DNA of 64,000 bases from Pseudomonas uvaldensis (GCF_021271205.1 NZ_JAIWKS010000006.1:372001-436000), one strand, 5' to 3'. Counted from the first letter of the stretch, positions 29,780-39,516 are shown. Notes: generated from the sequence alone by a model not told the origin. Numbers and translations are program-made.

Positions 29780-32395
29780 ATGGCCGATTGGCAATCCCTC
29801 GATCCCGAGGCCGCTCGTGAAGCGGAAAAATACGAAAACCCTATTCCCAGCCGCGAACTGATCCTGGCGCATCTCGCCGACAGGGGGTCGCCCGCCAGCC
29901 GCGAACAGTTGGTCGAAGAGTTCGGTCTGACCACCGAAGACCAGCTCGAAGCCCTGCGCCGCCGTCTGCGCGCCATGGAGCGCGACGCTCAACTGATCTA
30001 CACCCGACGTGGCACTTACGCACCGGTGGACAAGCTCGACCTGATCCTGGGGCGTATTGCCGGGCACCGCGACGGTTTCGGCTTCCTGATTCCGGACGAT
30101 GGCAGCGACGACCTGTTCATGAGCCCGGCTCAGATGCGCCTGGTGTTCGACGGTGACCGTGCGCTGGCCCGTGTGTCCGGCCTGGACCGCCGCGGTCGCC
30201 GTGAAGGTGTGATCGTCGAGGTGGTGTCCCGCGCCCATGAGAGCATCGTTGGTCGCTACTTCGAAGAAGGGGGCATCGGCTTCGTCGTCGCCGACAATCC
30301 CAAGATTCAGCAGGAAGTGCTGGTCACTCCGGGCCGCAACGCCAACGCCAAGATCGGTCAGTTCGTCGAAGTGAAGATCACCCACTGGCCAACCCCGCGC
30401 TTCCAGCCGCAGGGCGATGTGATCGAGGTGGTCGGTAACTACATGGCGCCGGGCATGGAGATCGACGTTGCCCTGCGTACCTATGACATCCCTCACGTCT
30501 GGCCTGAAGCGGTCCTGAAGGAAGCCGGCAAGCTCAAGCCGGAAGTCGAAGAGAAAGACAAAGAGAAACGCATCGACCTGCGCCACCTGCCGTTCGTCAC
30601 CATCGACGGCGAGGACGCGCGGGACTTCGACGATGCGGTCTACTGCGAAGCCCGGCCGGGCAAACTGCGCCTGTTCTCCGGTGGCTGGAAGCTGTACGTC
30701 GCCATCGCCGATGTGTCCAGCTACGTGAAGCTCGGTTCGGCGCTGGATGCCGAGGCCCAGGTGCGTGGCAACTCGGTGTACTTCCCTGAGCGCGTCGTAC
30801 CGATGCTGCCTGAGCAACTGTCCAACGGGCTGTGCTCGCTCAACCCCCACGTTGATCGCCTGGCCATGGTCTGCGAGATGACCATCTCCAAGACCGGCGA
30901 AATGACCGACTACTGCTTCTACGAAGCGGTCATCCATTCTCACGCCCGTCTGACCTACAACAAGGTCAGTGCAATGCTGGAAACGCCGAAACTGGCCGAG
31001 GCGCGCAAGTTGCGTGGCGAATACACCGACGTGCTGCCGCACCTCAAGCAGCTTTATGCGCTGTACAAGGTGCTGCTGGCGGCTCGGCATGTACGCGGTG
31101 CGATTGATTTCGAAACCCAGGAAACCCGGATCATCTTCGGCTCCGAGCGCAAGATTGCCGAGATTCGTCCGACCGTGCGCAACGACGCCCACAAGCTGAT
31201 CGAGGAATGCATGCTGGCGGCCAACGTGGCTACCGCACAATTTCTGCAAAAGCATGAGATCCCGGCGTTGTATCGGGTCCACGACGGCCCGCCGCCGGAG
31301 CGCCTGGAAAAGCTGCGGGCGTTTCTCGGTGAACTCGGTTTGTCCCTGCACAAGGGCAAGGAAGGTCCGACGCCCAAGGATTACCAGGCGTTGCTGGCCG
31401 GTATCAAGGATCGCCCGGATTTCCATCTGATCCAGACCGTCATGCTGCGCTCGTTGAGCCAGGCGGTATACACCGCCGACAACCAGGGTCACTTCGGTCT
31501 CAATTACGAAGCCTACACCCACTTCACTTCGCCGATCCGCCGTTATCCCGACCTGCTTACGCACCGGGCGATCCGCAGCGTGATCCACTCGAAGATGAAT
31601 ACCCCGCACGTCAAGCGTGCCGGCGCGATGACGATTCCGAAAGCACGTATCTACCCGTACGACGAGGCGGCCCTGGAGCAACTCGGCGAACAGTGCTCGA
31701 TGAGCGAGCGGCGCGCCGACGAAGCCACTCGCGACGTGGTGAACTGGCTCAAGTGCGAATACATGAAGGATCGCGTGGGCGAGTCGTTCCCGGGCGTGAT
31801 TACCGCCGTGACCGGTTTCGGCCTGTTCGTCGAGCTGACCGATATCTATGTCGAAGGCCTGGTACATGTCACCGCGCTGCCGGCCGATTACTACCACTTC
31901 GACCCTGTGCATCACCGTCTGGCGGGGGAACGTACCGGTCGCAGCTTCCGTCTGGGCGATACCGTCGAGGTGCGGGTGATGCGCGTCGATCTCGACGAGC
32001 GCAAGATCGATTTCGAGATGGCGGAAAATACCCTCAAGGCGCCGATCGGTCGCAAGAAGCGCGGTGCCGAGACCGTTGCGCCTGCGGGCAAGGCCACGGC
32101 TGAACCTGCGTCGTCCAAGCCTGCTCGGCGTGGCGCGAAGGAAAAAGCTGTCGAAGCGTATCGCCCGAGCGATGCCGCGGCGAAAAACGCCGAGGTTCGC
32201 AAGAGCCGTGAGATGAAGAAGGCGTTGCTGGCCGAAGCCAAGACCGGTGGCAAGGCGTCGTCTGGAGCGAAATCTGGACGGTCCACTGCGGACAAGGCAG
32301 CCAGCAAGCCGAGCAAACACCGTAAGGGCCCGTCGAAAGCGGGCTCGGCCCCAGCCAAAAGTGGCGGGGCGCGTAAACCCAAGGCCAAATCATGA
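29780..32395 (+). CDS. rnr: Ribonuclease R
   Basis: A 3'-5' exoribonuclease that digests structured RNA. The 871-residue protein has an N-terminal winged-helix segment, cold-shock domains, the RNB catalytic domain (TIDGEDARDFDDAVYCE supplies the metal-binding aspartates), an S1 domain (GVITAVTGFGLFVELTDIYVEGLVHV) and a long Lys/Ala/Ser-rich basic tail of about 120 residues. It overlaps rlmB by four bases (ATGA). Confidence 0.96.
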   Translation: MADWQSLDPEAAREAEKYENPIPSRELILAHLADRGSPASREQLVEEFGLTTEDQLEALRRRLRAMERDAQLIYTRRGTYAPVDKLDLILGRIAGHRDGFGFLIPDDGSDDLFMSPAQMRLVFDGDRALARVSGLDRRGRREGVIVEVVSRAHESIVGRYFEEGGIGFVVADNPKIQQEVLVTPGRNANAKIGQFVEVKITHWPTPRFQPQGDVIEVVGNYMAPGMEIDVALRTYDIPHVWPEAVLKEAGKLKPEVEEKDKEKRIDLRHLPFVTIDGEDARDFDDAVYCEARPGKLRLFSGGWKLYVAIADVSSYVKLGSALDAEAQVRGNSVYFPERVVPMLPEQLSNGLCSLNPHVDRLAMVCEMTISKTGEMTDYCFYEAVIHSHARLTYNKVSAMLETPKLAEARKLRGEYTDVLPHLKQLYALYKVLLAARHVRGAIDFETQETRIIFGSERKIAEIRPTVRNDAHKLIEECMLAANVATAQFLQKHEIPALYRVHDGPPPERLEKLRAFLGELGLSLHKGKEGPTPKDYQALLAGIKDRPDFHLIQTVMLRSLSQAVYTADNQGHFGLNYEAYTHFTSPIRRYPDLLTHRAIRSVIHSKMNTPHVKRAGAMTIPKARIYPYDEAALEQLGEQCSMSERRADEATRDVVNWLKCEYMKDRVGESFPGVITAVTGFGLFVELTDIYVEGLVHVTALPADYYHFDPVHHRLAGERTGRSFRLGDTVEVRVMRVDLDERKIDFEMAENTLKAPIGRKKRGAETVAPAGKATAEPASSKPARRGAKEKAVEAYRPSDAAAKNAEVRKSREMKKALLAEAKTGGKASSGAKSGRSTADKAASKPSKHRKGPSKAGSAPAKSGGARKPKAKS

Positions 32396-33153
32396 GTCAG
32401 TTGGAAAAAATCTACGGCGTGCATGCCGTGGAAGCGTTGCTGCGTCATCATCCCAAGCGGGTCAAGCAGATCTGGCTGGCCGAAGGCCGTAGCGAGCCAC
32501 GGGTCCAGACCCTGGTTGAACTGGCCAACGAAAATCGCGTGGCGATCGGCCAGGCCGAGCGGCGCGAGATGGATGCCTGGGTCGAAGGCGTGCACCAAGG
32601 GGTGGTGGCGGAAGTCAGCCCGAGCCAGGTCTGGGGAGAGGCGATGCTCGACGAGCTGCTCGACCGTACCGAGGGTGCCCCTCTGCTGCTGGTCCTGGAT
32701 GGCGTGACCGATCCTCACAATCTGGGTGCCTGCCTGCGTTCGGCGGATGCCGCCGGGGCGCTGGCGGTGATTGTGCCCAAGGACAAGTCGGCGACATTGA
32801 CGCCGGTGGTGCGCAAGGTCGCCTGCGGGGCCGCGGAAGTCATCCCGCTGGTGGCCGTGACCAACCTGGCGCGTACCCTGGAAAAACTCCAGCAGCGCGG
32901 CTTGTGGGTGGTAGGCACGGCGGGGGAGGCCGAGGTCAGCCTATATGACCAGGATCTGACCGGCCCGACGATCCTGATCATGGGCGCCGAAGGCAAGGGC
33001 ATGCGCCGCCTGACCCGTGAACATTGCGACTACCTGGTCAAGCTGCCGATGGCCGGTAGCGTCAGCAGCCTCAACGTTTCGGTCGCGACGGGTGTGTGCC
33101 TGTTCGAGGCGATGCGCCAGCGTGGGGCCAAGGCGGCTGCCAAGAAGCCTTGA
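32392..33153 (+). CDS. rlmB: 23S rRNA (guanosine-2'-O-)-methyltransferase RlmB
   Basis: RlmB methylates G2251 of 23S rRNA. The 253-residue protein has an N-terminal substrate-binding domain (YGVHAVEALLRHHP) and a C-terminal SPOUT knot with the three motifs DGVTDPHNLGACLRSADAAG, IMGAEGKGMRRL and LPMAGSVSSLNVSVA. It starts within the rnr stop codon; the rnr-rlmB pairing is conserved in gammaproteobacteria. Confidence 0.96.
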   Translation: MSQLEKIYGVHAVEALLRHHPKRVKQIWLAEGRSEPRVQTLVELANENRVAIGQAERREMDAWVEGVHQGVVAEVSPSQVWGEAMLDELLDRTEGAPLLLVLDGVTDPHNLGACLRSADAAGALAVIVPKDKSATLTPVVRKVACGAAEVIPLVAVTNLARTLEKLQQRGLWVVGTAGEAEVSLYDQDLTGPTILIMGAEGKGMRRLTREHCDYLVKLPMAGSVSSLNVSVATGVCLFEAMRQRGAKAAAKKP

Positions 33154-33219
33154 GGTCAGGCCCAATCAAACTGTGGGAGCGGGCAGATACAGTGACTGTT
33201 CAAATAATCACCAATTACC

Positions 33220-33248
33220 TTGCGCCTCCCTCGCCCCTTCTCTACAAT
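33220..33248 (+). promoter_or_regulatory. Promoter of the rpsF operon
   Basis: TTGCGC and TACAAT are separated by exactly 17 bases, with a GC-rich TGCGCCCC discriminator, as expected for a ribosomal-protein promoter under stringent control. Confidence 0.65.
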
Positions 33249-33255
33249 TGCGCCC

Positions 33256-33366
33256 CTTGCTGTGATGGCAGGCACTTATGTGTCTAGCGTCCACAAGTCC
33301 ATAAGTGTCATTCACTCCTTGTCTGACCGTTTTTGAGCGGCAGGCTACAACCCGTAAGGAGCATTC
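33256..33366 (+). promoter_or_regulatory. Structured leader of the rpsF operon
   Basis: About 110 untranslated bases hold two hairpins. One is a 10-bp stem pairing 33271-33280 with 33300-33309. The second, nearer the start codon, is CTG(A)CCG 33323-33329 paired with CGGCAG 33338-33343. The position fits the S6:S18 autoregulatory leader known in many bacteria; the assignment is inference. Confidence 0.4.
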
Positions 33367-33795
33367 ATGCGTCATTACGAAATCATCTTTTTGGTCCACC
33401 CGGATCAAAGCGAGCAAGTCGGCGGCATGGTTGAGCGTTACACCAAGCTGATCGAAGAAGACGGCGGCAAGATCCACCGTCTGGAAGACTGGGGCCGTCG
33501 TCAACTGGCCTACGCAATCAACAATGTTCACAAGGCTCACTACGTGATGCTGAACGTTGAGTGCACCGGCAAGGCCCTGGCCGAGCTGGAAGACAACTTC
33601 CGCTACAACGATGCAGTGATCCGTAACCTGGTCATCCGTCGCGAAGAAGCCATCACCGGCCAATCCGAGATGCTCAAGGCTGAAGAAAACCGCAGTGAGC
33701 GCCGTGAGCGTCGCGACCGTCCTGAGCATGCTGACAGCGCCGAAGGCGATGACAGCGATAGCGACAGCGACAACAGCGACAACGCTGACGAGTAA
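33367..33795 (+). CDS. rpsF: 30S ribosomal protein S6
   Basis: S6 binds the 30S platform with S18. The 142-residue protein starts MRHYEIIFLVHPDQSEQV and has the RLEDWGRRQLAYAI motif. Its C-terminal tail is unusually acidic and Ser-rich (runs of DSDSDNSDN), longer than in E. coli mature S6 but usual in pseudomonads. A TAAGGAG ribosome binding site precedes it; rpsR follows 28 bases later. Confidence 0.98.
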   Translation: MRHYEIIFLVHPDQSEQVGGMVERYTKLIEEDGGKIHRLEDWGRRQLAYAINNVHKAHYVMLNVECTGKALAELEDNFRYNDAVIRNLVIRREEAITGQSEMLKAEENRSERRERRDRPEHADSAEGDDSDSDSDNSDNADE

Positions 33796-33823
33796 TCCAC
33801 GGACCTTCTAAGGAGCCAATCAC

Positions 33824-34054
33824 ATGGCACGTTTCTTCCGTCGTCGTAAATTCTGCCGCTTCACCGCTGAAGACGTGAAAGAGATCGACTACAAAGATCT
33901 CAACACCCTGAAAGCCTACGTATCCGAGACCGGCAAAATCGTTCCAAGCCGCATCACCGGTACCAAAGCTCGTTATCAGCGTCAGCTGGCCACCGCTATC
34001 AAGCGCGCCCGCTTCCTGGCCCTGCTGGCCTACACCGACAGCCACGGCCGCTGA
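33824..34054 (+). CDS. rpsR: 30S ribosomal protein S18
   Basis: The 76-residue partner of S6 on the 30S platform. It is basic, starts [15 protein letters not shown] and includes the conserved [22 protein letters not shown] segment. The ribosome binding site is AAGGAGCC. It belongs to the rpsF-rpsR-DUF2232-rplI transcript. Confidence 0.98.
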
Positions 34055-34090
34055 GACCGGGCAGTCGACACGTAGCAAAGGATTGAATGC

Positions 34091-34984
34091 ATGCGCGCCA
34101 TAGCTGAGTTCATCATGCGCGGCCGTATGCAGGCCACTCTGGTAGTGGCTGGATGTGCGGCATTGCCGTTGTTGTATTGGTTGGGTGCTGCCGCCGGGAG
34201 TCTGGTACTCCTGCGGCGCGGACCGAGGGACGCCCTTGGCGTTCTTGCTCTGGGATTGCTGCCGGCCTTGCTCTGGTGGCTGACTTCCGCTGACCCGCGG
34301 GCACTGATGGTGCTGCTGGGGTCTTCGGCGCTGGCGTTGGTGTTGCGCGCAAGCGAATCCTGGAACCGCGTGCTGCTGGTCAGCATAGCGCTGGGAGTGG
34401 TGTTTTCAGTGGTGCTCGGGGCGGCTTTCGCGCCCCAGATCGAGATGCTGTCGCAGGCTTTGATAAAAATCCTGCCCGAAGCCCTCGGCGAGCTCTACCG
34501 ACAGATGACGGTAGAGGAGCAAGCGCGCTTTGCGTCCCTGGTTGCCCCGGTCCTGACCGGCCTGATTGCGGCCTTGTTGCAAATCGTCAGTGTGCTGAGC
34601 CTGATTATCGGGCGCTACTGGCAGGCGTTGTTGTACAACCCGGGTGGTTTTGGTCGCGAATTTCGCGCCATCCGTTTCCCGCTTGGGCTGGCGATGTTGC
34701 TGCTGGCGGGCATGCTTCTGGGGCCGAACTTCGGTCCACAGATGGCCATGCTCACGCCGTTGTGCAGCGTACCGCTGGTCTTCGCTGCCCTGGCCCTGAT
34801 TCACGGGCTGGTGGCGCAGAAGCGACTGGCCAGGTTCTGGCTGGTGGGGTTGTACGTCACGTTGTTGCTGTTCATGCAGCTGATCTATCCGTTGCTGGTG
34901 GTCCTGGCCATCGTCGACAGCCTGATTGATTTTCGCGGTCGTATGGCGCCGAAAGACGCCGACAACGCGAACGGTGAAGGTTAA
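34091..34984 (+). CDS. DUF2232-type polytopic membrane protein
   Basis: A 297-residue hydrophobic protein with about eight predicted membrane helices, located between rpsR and rplI as in other pseudomonads (PA4933 by memory) and resembling Bacillus YybS/DUF2232. No catalytic motif is visible. It lies 36 bases after rpsR and 18 before rplI, so it is co-transcribed with ribosomal genes; its role is unknown. Confidence 0.75.
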   Translation: MRAIAEFIMRGRMQATLVVAGCAALPLLYWLGAAAGSLVLLRRGPRDALGVLALGLLPALLWWLTSADPRALMVLLGSSALALVLRASESWNRVLLVSIALGVVFSVVLGAAFAPQIEMLSQALIKILPEALGELYRQMTVEEQARFASLVAPVLTGLIAALLQIVSVLSLIIGRYWQALLYNPGGFGREFRAIRFPLGLAMLLLAGMLLGPNFGPQMAMLTPLCSVPLVFAALALIHGLVAQKRLARFWLVGLYVTLLLFMQLIYPLLVVLAIVDSLIDFRGRMAPKDADNANGEG

Positions 34985-35002
34985 AAGTTAGAGGATTTTC
35001 AC

Positions 35003-35449
35003 ATGCAACTGATCCTTCTGGAAAAAATCGCCAACCTGGGCAACCTGGGCGACAAAGTAAACGTTAAGGCCGGTTACGGCCGTAACTACCTGCTGCCTTT
35101 CGGCAAGGCCACCGCTGCGACCGCTGCCAACCTGGCTGCGTTCGAAGAGCGTCGCGCCGAGCTGGAAAAAGCCGCTGCAGACCGTAAGGCATCGGCTGAA
35201 AGCCGTGCTGCCCAACTGGCCGAGCTGGAAGTGACCATCACTGCCACCGCTGGCGACGAAGGCAAGCTGTTCGGTTCGATCGGTACTCACGACATCGCTG
35301 ACGCACTGACCGCCTCTGGCGTTGAAGTTGCCAAGAGCGAAGTTCGTCTGCCGAACGGCACCATCCGCAACGTAGGTGAATTCGACGTAGCCGTGCACCT
35401 GCACGCCGAAGTTGAAGCCACCGTACGCGTTGTTGTGGTAGCAGCCTAA
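35003..35449 (+). CDS. rplI: 50S ribosomal protein L9
   Basis: L9 binds 23S rRNA near the L1 stalk. The 148-residue protein has the N-terminal RNA-binding domain (MQLILLEKIANLGNLGDKVNVKAGYGRNYL), a long connecting helix (RRAELEKAAADRKASAESRAAQL) and the C-terminal domain. It ends the rpsF operon and is followed by a strong terminator. Confidence 0.98.
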   Translation: MQLILLEKIANLGNLGDKVNVKAGYGRNYLLPFGKATAATAANLAAFEERRAELEKAAADRKASAESRAAQLAELEVTITATAGDEGKLFGSIGTHDIADALTASGVEVAKSEVRLPNGTIRNVGEFDVAVHLHAEVEATVRVVVVAA

Positions 35450-35494
35450 GCAGCACCTGTCGGCTGGCACCCTCGGGTGCGAGCCGGTAACATC

Positions 35495-35530
35495 GGGCAC
35501 GATCCTGTTTACAGGGTCGTGCCCTTTGTC
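35495..35530 (+). terminator. Terminator of the rpsF-rplI operon
   Basis: GGGCACGA(T)CCTG and (C)AGGGTCGTGCCC form a strong stem, followed by TTTGTCTTT. A smaller hairpin (CGGCTGGCACC/GGGTGCGAGCCG) lies just before it at 35461-35486. Confidence 0.75.
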
Positions 35531-35571
35531 TTTCTGCAACCCCTGCTTTTATCACCAGAATCCCAGTGGCC

Positions 35572-36969
35572 ATGAACGAAATTACCGCCCCAGAGCAATA
35601 CGATCTGCAAACCGCTGCCCTGAAGGTGCCGCCACATTCCATCGAGGCCGAACAGGCCGTGCTCGGTGGCCTGATGCTGGACAACAACGCCTGGGAACGC
35701 GTGCTCGATCAAGTCTCCGACGGCGATTTCTACCGCCATGACCACCGCCTGATTTTCCGCGCCATCGCCCGGTTGGCCGACCAGAACCTGCCAATCGACG
35801 TGGTCACCTTGGCCGAGCAACTGGACAAGGAAGGCCAGACGTCCCAGGTCGGTGGCCTCGGTTACCTGGGCGAGCTGGCGAAAAACACGCCGTCCGTCGC
35901 CAACATCAAGGCCTATGCGCAGATTGTCCGCCAGCGGGCGACCTTGCGTCAGTTGATCGGCATCAGTAATGAAATTGCCGACAGCGCATTCAACCCCGAA
36001 GGGCGGACCGCTGAAGAGATCCTCGACGAAGCCGAACGGCAGATCTTCCAGATCGCCGAGGCGCGGCCAAAGACCGGTGGCCCGGTCGGCGTCAACGACC
36101 TGCTGACCAAGGCCATCGATCGCATCGACACCCTGTTCAACACGGCGGACGCGATCACCGGCCTGTCCACCGGCTATACCGATCTCGACGAGAAAACCAG
36201 CGGCCTGCAACCGGCCGACCTGATCATCGTGGCCGGTCGTCCCTCGATGGGTAAGACCACTTTTGCGATGAACCTGGTGGAAAACGCCGTGTTGCGCAGC
36301 GATAAGGTCGTCTTGGTCTATTCTCTGGAGATGCCAGGTGAATCCCTGATCATGCGTATGCTCTCGTCCCTGGGGCGCATCGACCAGACCAAGGTCCGTT
36401 CCGGCCAACTGGAAGACGACGACTGGCCGCGCCTGACCTCGGCGGTCAACCTGCTCAATGACCGCAAGCTGTTCATCGACGACACCGCCGGTATCAGTCC
36501 GTCGGAAATGCGCGCCCGAACCCGTCGCGTGGCGCGTGAGCACGGCGAAATCGGCCTGATCATGATCGACTACCTGCAACTGATGCAGATTCCGGGTTCC
36601 AGTGGCGATAACCGGACAAACGAGATTTCCGAGATTTCTCGTTCCCTCAAGGCCCTGGCCAAGGAGTTCAACTGCCCGGTGGTGGCACTTTCCCAGTTGA
36701 ACCGCTCCCTGGAACAGCGTCCGAACAAGCGCCCGGTGAACTCCGACTTGCGGGAATCCGGAGCGATCGAGCAGGACGCCGACGTCATCATGTTCGTGTA
36801 CCGCGACGAGGTGTATCACCCCGAGACAGAGCACAAGGGTATCGCCGAAATCATCATCGGTAAGCAGCGGAACGGCCCGATCGGCTTTGTCCGCCTGGCG
36901 TTCATCGGTAAGTACACGCGCTTTGAGAACCTCGCGCCGGGTAGCTATAACTTCGATGATGACGAATAA
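35572..36969 (+). CDS. dnaB: Replicative DNA helicase DnaB
   Basis: The hexameric helicase of the replication fork. The 465-residue protein has the N-terminal primase-interacting domain (PPHSIEAEQAVLGGLMLDN) and the RecA-like motor with P-loop GRPSMGKTTF and the Walker B segment LIMIDYLQLM. ATG at 35572 is taken as the start; GTG two codons upstream is also in frame and neither has a strong ribosome binding site. The alr gene that follows dnaB in P. aeruginosa (by memory) is not here. Confidence 0.97.
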   Translation: MNEITAPEQYDLQTAALKVPPHSIEAEQAVLGGLMLDNNAWERVLDQVSDGDFYRHDHRLIFRAIARLADQNLPIDVVTLAEQLDKEGQTSQVGGLGYLGELAKNTPSVANIKAYAQIVRQRATLRQLIGISNEIADSAFNPEGRTAEEILDEAERQIFQIAEARPKTGGPVGVNDLLTKAIDRIDTLFNTADAITGLSTGYTDLDEKTSGLQPADLIIVAGRPSMGKTTFAMNLVENAVLRSDKVVLVYSLEMPGESLIMRMLSSLGRIDQTKVRSGQLEDDDWPRLTSAVNLLNDRKLFIDDTAGISPSEMRARTRRVAREHGEIGLIMIDYLQLMQIPGSSGDNRTNEISEISRSLKALAKEFNCPVVALSQLNRSLEQRPNKRPVNSDLRESGAIEQDADVIMFVYRDEVYHPETEHKGIAEIIIGKQRNGPIGFVRLAFIGKYTRFENLAPGSYNFDDDE

Positions 36970-37002
36970 GACCTTGTCTTTTTGAAGGGCTGCAATGCTC
37001 CT

Positions 37003-37092
37003 TGTGGGAGCGGGCTTGCTCGCGAAAGCGGTGGATCAGTCGACATCGATGTTGGATGTCCGACCGCTTTCGCGAGCAAGCCGCTCCCACAT
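37003..37092. repeat. Inverted REP pair between dnaB and ygiQ
   Basis: GTGGGAGCGGGCTTGCTCGC at 37004 is mirrored by GCGAGCAAGCCGCTCCCAC ending at 37090; the right copy lacks one C. The arms extend through CGAAAGCGGT/ACCGCTTTCG, giving a long potential cruciform. Confidence 0.85.
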
Positions 37093-37151
37093 TTGATTTG
37101 CGTCAAGCTCCATCATTTCCGACCATAGTCGTCGGAATTGGTTATTTTTTG

Positions 37152-37160
37152 TGCTATATT
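37152..37160 (+). promoter_or_regulatory. Extended -10 promoter for ygiQ
   Basis: TGCTATATT, a TG-n-TATATT extended -10 element, lies 40 bases before the ygiQ ATG, with no obvious -35. Confidence 0.4.
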
Positions 37161-37200
37161 CCGCGCCCGCGATTTTTCATCCTTTATACCGGTCATCGAC

Positions 37201-39501
37201 ATGCAAGCAGCCAAGCCGTTATTTGACTATCCCAAGTACTGGGCCGAGTGTTTCGGCCCGGCGCCGTTCCTGCCCATGAGCAGGGAGGAGATGGATCAGC
37301 TTGGCTGGGATTCATGCGACATCATCATCGTGACCGGCGATGCCTACGTCGATCACCCGTCGTTCGGCATGGCGATCATCGGTCGGCTGCTGGAGGCCCA
37401 GGGTTTCCGGGTGGGAATCATTGCCCAGCCGAACTGGCAGTCCAAGGACGACTTCATGAAGCTTGGCGAGCCCAACCTGTTTTTCGGTGTCGCGGCCGGC
37501 AACATGGACTCGATGATCAACCGTTACACCGCCGACAAGAAAATCCGTTCCGATGACGCCTACACCCCCGGTGGCCTGGCGGGCAAGCGGCCGGATCGTG
37601 CGAGCCTGGTTTACAGCCAGCGTTGCAAGGAAGCCTACAAGCATGTGCCGATCGTGCTCGGCGGGATCGAGGCGTCCCTGCGTCGCATTGCCCATTACGA
37701 TTACTGGCAGGACCGGGTGCGCAACTCGATCCTGATCGACGCCAGCGCCGATATCCTGCTTTATGGCAACGCCGAACGGGCCATTGTCGAAGTGGCGCAG
37801 CGCTTGTCCTATGGTCAGAAAATCGAAGATATCACCGACGTACGCGGCACGGCTTTCATCCGCCGTGACACGCCCAAGGACTGGTACGAAATCGATTCCA
37901 CCCGTATCGACCGTCCGGGCAAGATCGACAAGATCATCAACCCGTACGTGAATACCCAGGACACCGCTGCCTGCGCCATCGAGCAGGAAAAGGGCCAGGT
38001 CGAAGACCCGAACGAAGCCAAGGTCGTGCAAATCCTGGCGAGCCCGAAGATGACCCGCGACAAGACCGTAATCCGCCTGCCGTCGGTGGAAAAGGTGCGC
38101 AACGACCCGGTGCTCTACGCCCATGCCAACCGGGTGCTGCATCTGGAAACCAACCCTGGAAACGCCCGGGCGCTGGTGCAGAAGCATGGCGAGGTCGATG
38201 TCTGGTTCAACCCGCCGCCCATTCCCATGACCACCGAGGAAATGGACTACGTCTTCGGCATGCCTTACGCACGTGTTCCGCATCCGGCGTATGGCAAGGA
38301 GAAAATTCCAGCCTACGAGATGATCCGTTTCTCGGTGAACATCATGCGCGGCTGCTTTGGCGGCTGCACGTTCTGCTCGATCACCGAGCACGAAGGCCGG
38401 ATCATCCAGAACCGCTCCGAAGAGTCGATCATCCGCGAGATCGAAGAAATCCGTGACAAGGTGCCGGGTTTCACCGGTGTCATTTCCGACCTCGGCGGCC
38501 CGACCGCGAACATGTACCGCATCGCCTGCAAGAGTCCGGAAATCGAATCCGCGTGCCGTAAGCCGTCCTGCGTGTTCCCGGGCATTTGCCCGAACCTCAA
38601 CACCGACCATTCTTCGCTGATCCAGTTGTATCGCAGCGCCCGGGCATTGCCGGGGGTGAAGAAGATCCTTATCGCGTCCGGCCTGCGCTACGACCTGGCG
38701 GTCGAGTCGCCGGAATACGTCAAGGAACTGGTGACCCACCACGTCGGTGGCTACTTGAAGATCGCCCCGGAACACACCGAGGAAGGTCCGCTCAACCAGA
38801 TGATGAAACCGGGTATCGGCACTTATGACCGGTTCAAGCGGATGTTCGAGAAGTTCAGTAAGGAAGCCGGGAAAGAGCAGTACCTGATTCCGTATTTCAT
38901 CGCCGCCCACCCAGGCACGACCGACGAAGACATGATGAACCTGGCGCTGTGGCTCAAGGGCAATGGGTTCCGTGCCGACCAGGTGCAGGCGTTCTACCCG
39001 TCGCCGATGGCCAGCGCCACGGCGATGTACCATTCGGGCAAGAACCCGCTGCGCAAGGTCACTTACAAGAGCGACGGCGTCACCATCGTGAAGAGCGAGG
39101 AGCAGCGCCGTCTGCACAAGGCTTTCCTGCGCTATCACGACCCCAAGGGCTGGCCGATGTTGCGTGAGGCACTGACCCGCATGGGCCGCGCCGACCTGAT
39201 CGGGCCGGGCAAGCATCAGCTGATTCCGCTGCACCAGCCAGCCACCGACAGCTACCAGAGTGCCCGCCGCAAGAACTCGACGCCGGCGGGTAGCCACAAG
39301 GTGGGCAAGGAAACCACCCGGATCCTGACCCAGCACACCGGTCAGCCACCACGCGCCAGTGACGGTGGCAATCCGTGGGACAAGCGCGAGCAAGCCAAGG
39401 CCGCGGCCTTCGCTCGCAACCAGAAGGCGGCCAAGGAGCGCAAGGATGCCGCGAAGGGCAAGGGACCCAAGCCGGCGCGCAAGCCTGTCGTGCCGCGCTG
39501 A
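37201..39501 (+). CDS. ygiQ: YgiQ family radical SAM protein
   Basis: A 766-residue protein of unknown reaction. The N-terminal 300 residues are the UPF0313/YgiQ domain (a cobalamin-domain-like fold); the radical-SAM CxxxCxxC motif is GCFGGCTFC with Cys385, Cys389 and Cys392; a Lys/Ala-rich tail ends the protein. ATG at 37201 gives the family N-terminus MQAAKPLFDYPKYWAECFG; an ATG 21 codons upstream would overlap the promoter. It is monocistronic, with its own terminator. Confidence 0.9.
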   Translation: MQAAKPLFDYPKYWAECFGPAPFLPMSREEMDQLGWDSCDIIIVTGDAYVDHPSFGMAIIGRLLEAQGFRVGIIAQPNWQSKDDFMKLGEPNLFFGVAAGNMDSMINRYTADKKIRSDDAYTPGGLAGKRPDRASLVYSQRCKEAYKHVPIVLGGIEASLRRIAHYDYWQDRVRNSILIDASADILLYGNAERAIVEVAQRLSYGQKIEDITDVRGTAFIRRDTPKDWYEIDSTRIDRPGKIDKIINPYVNTQDTAACAIEQEKGQVEDPNEAKVVQILASPKMTRDKTVIRLPSVEKVRNDPVLYAHANRVLHLETNPGNARALVQKHGEVDVWFNPPPIPMTTEEMDYVFGMPYARVPHPAYGKEKIPAYEMIRFSVNIMRGCFGGCTFCSITEHEGRIIQNRSEESIIREIEEIRDKVPGFTGVISDLGGPTANMYRIACKSPEIESACRKPSCVFPGICPNLNTDHSSLIQLYRSARALPGVKKILIASGLRYDLAVESPEYVKELVTHHVGGYLKIAPEHTEEGPLNQMMKPGIGTYDRFKRMFEKFSKEAGKEQYLIPYFIAAHPGTTDEDMMNLALWLKGNGFRADQVQAFYPSPMASATAMYHSGKNPLRKVTYKSDGVTIVKSEEQRRLHKAFLRYHDPKGWPMLREALTRMGRADLIGPGKHQLIPLHQPATDSYQSARRKNSTPAGSHKVGKETTRILTQHTGQPPRASDGGNPWDKREQAKAAAFARNQKAAKERKDAAKGKGPKPARKPVVPR

Positions 39502-39516
39502 TCCTTGAGCGATAAA

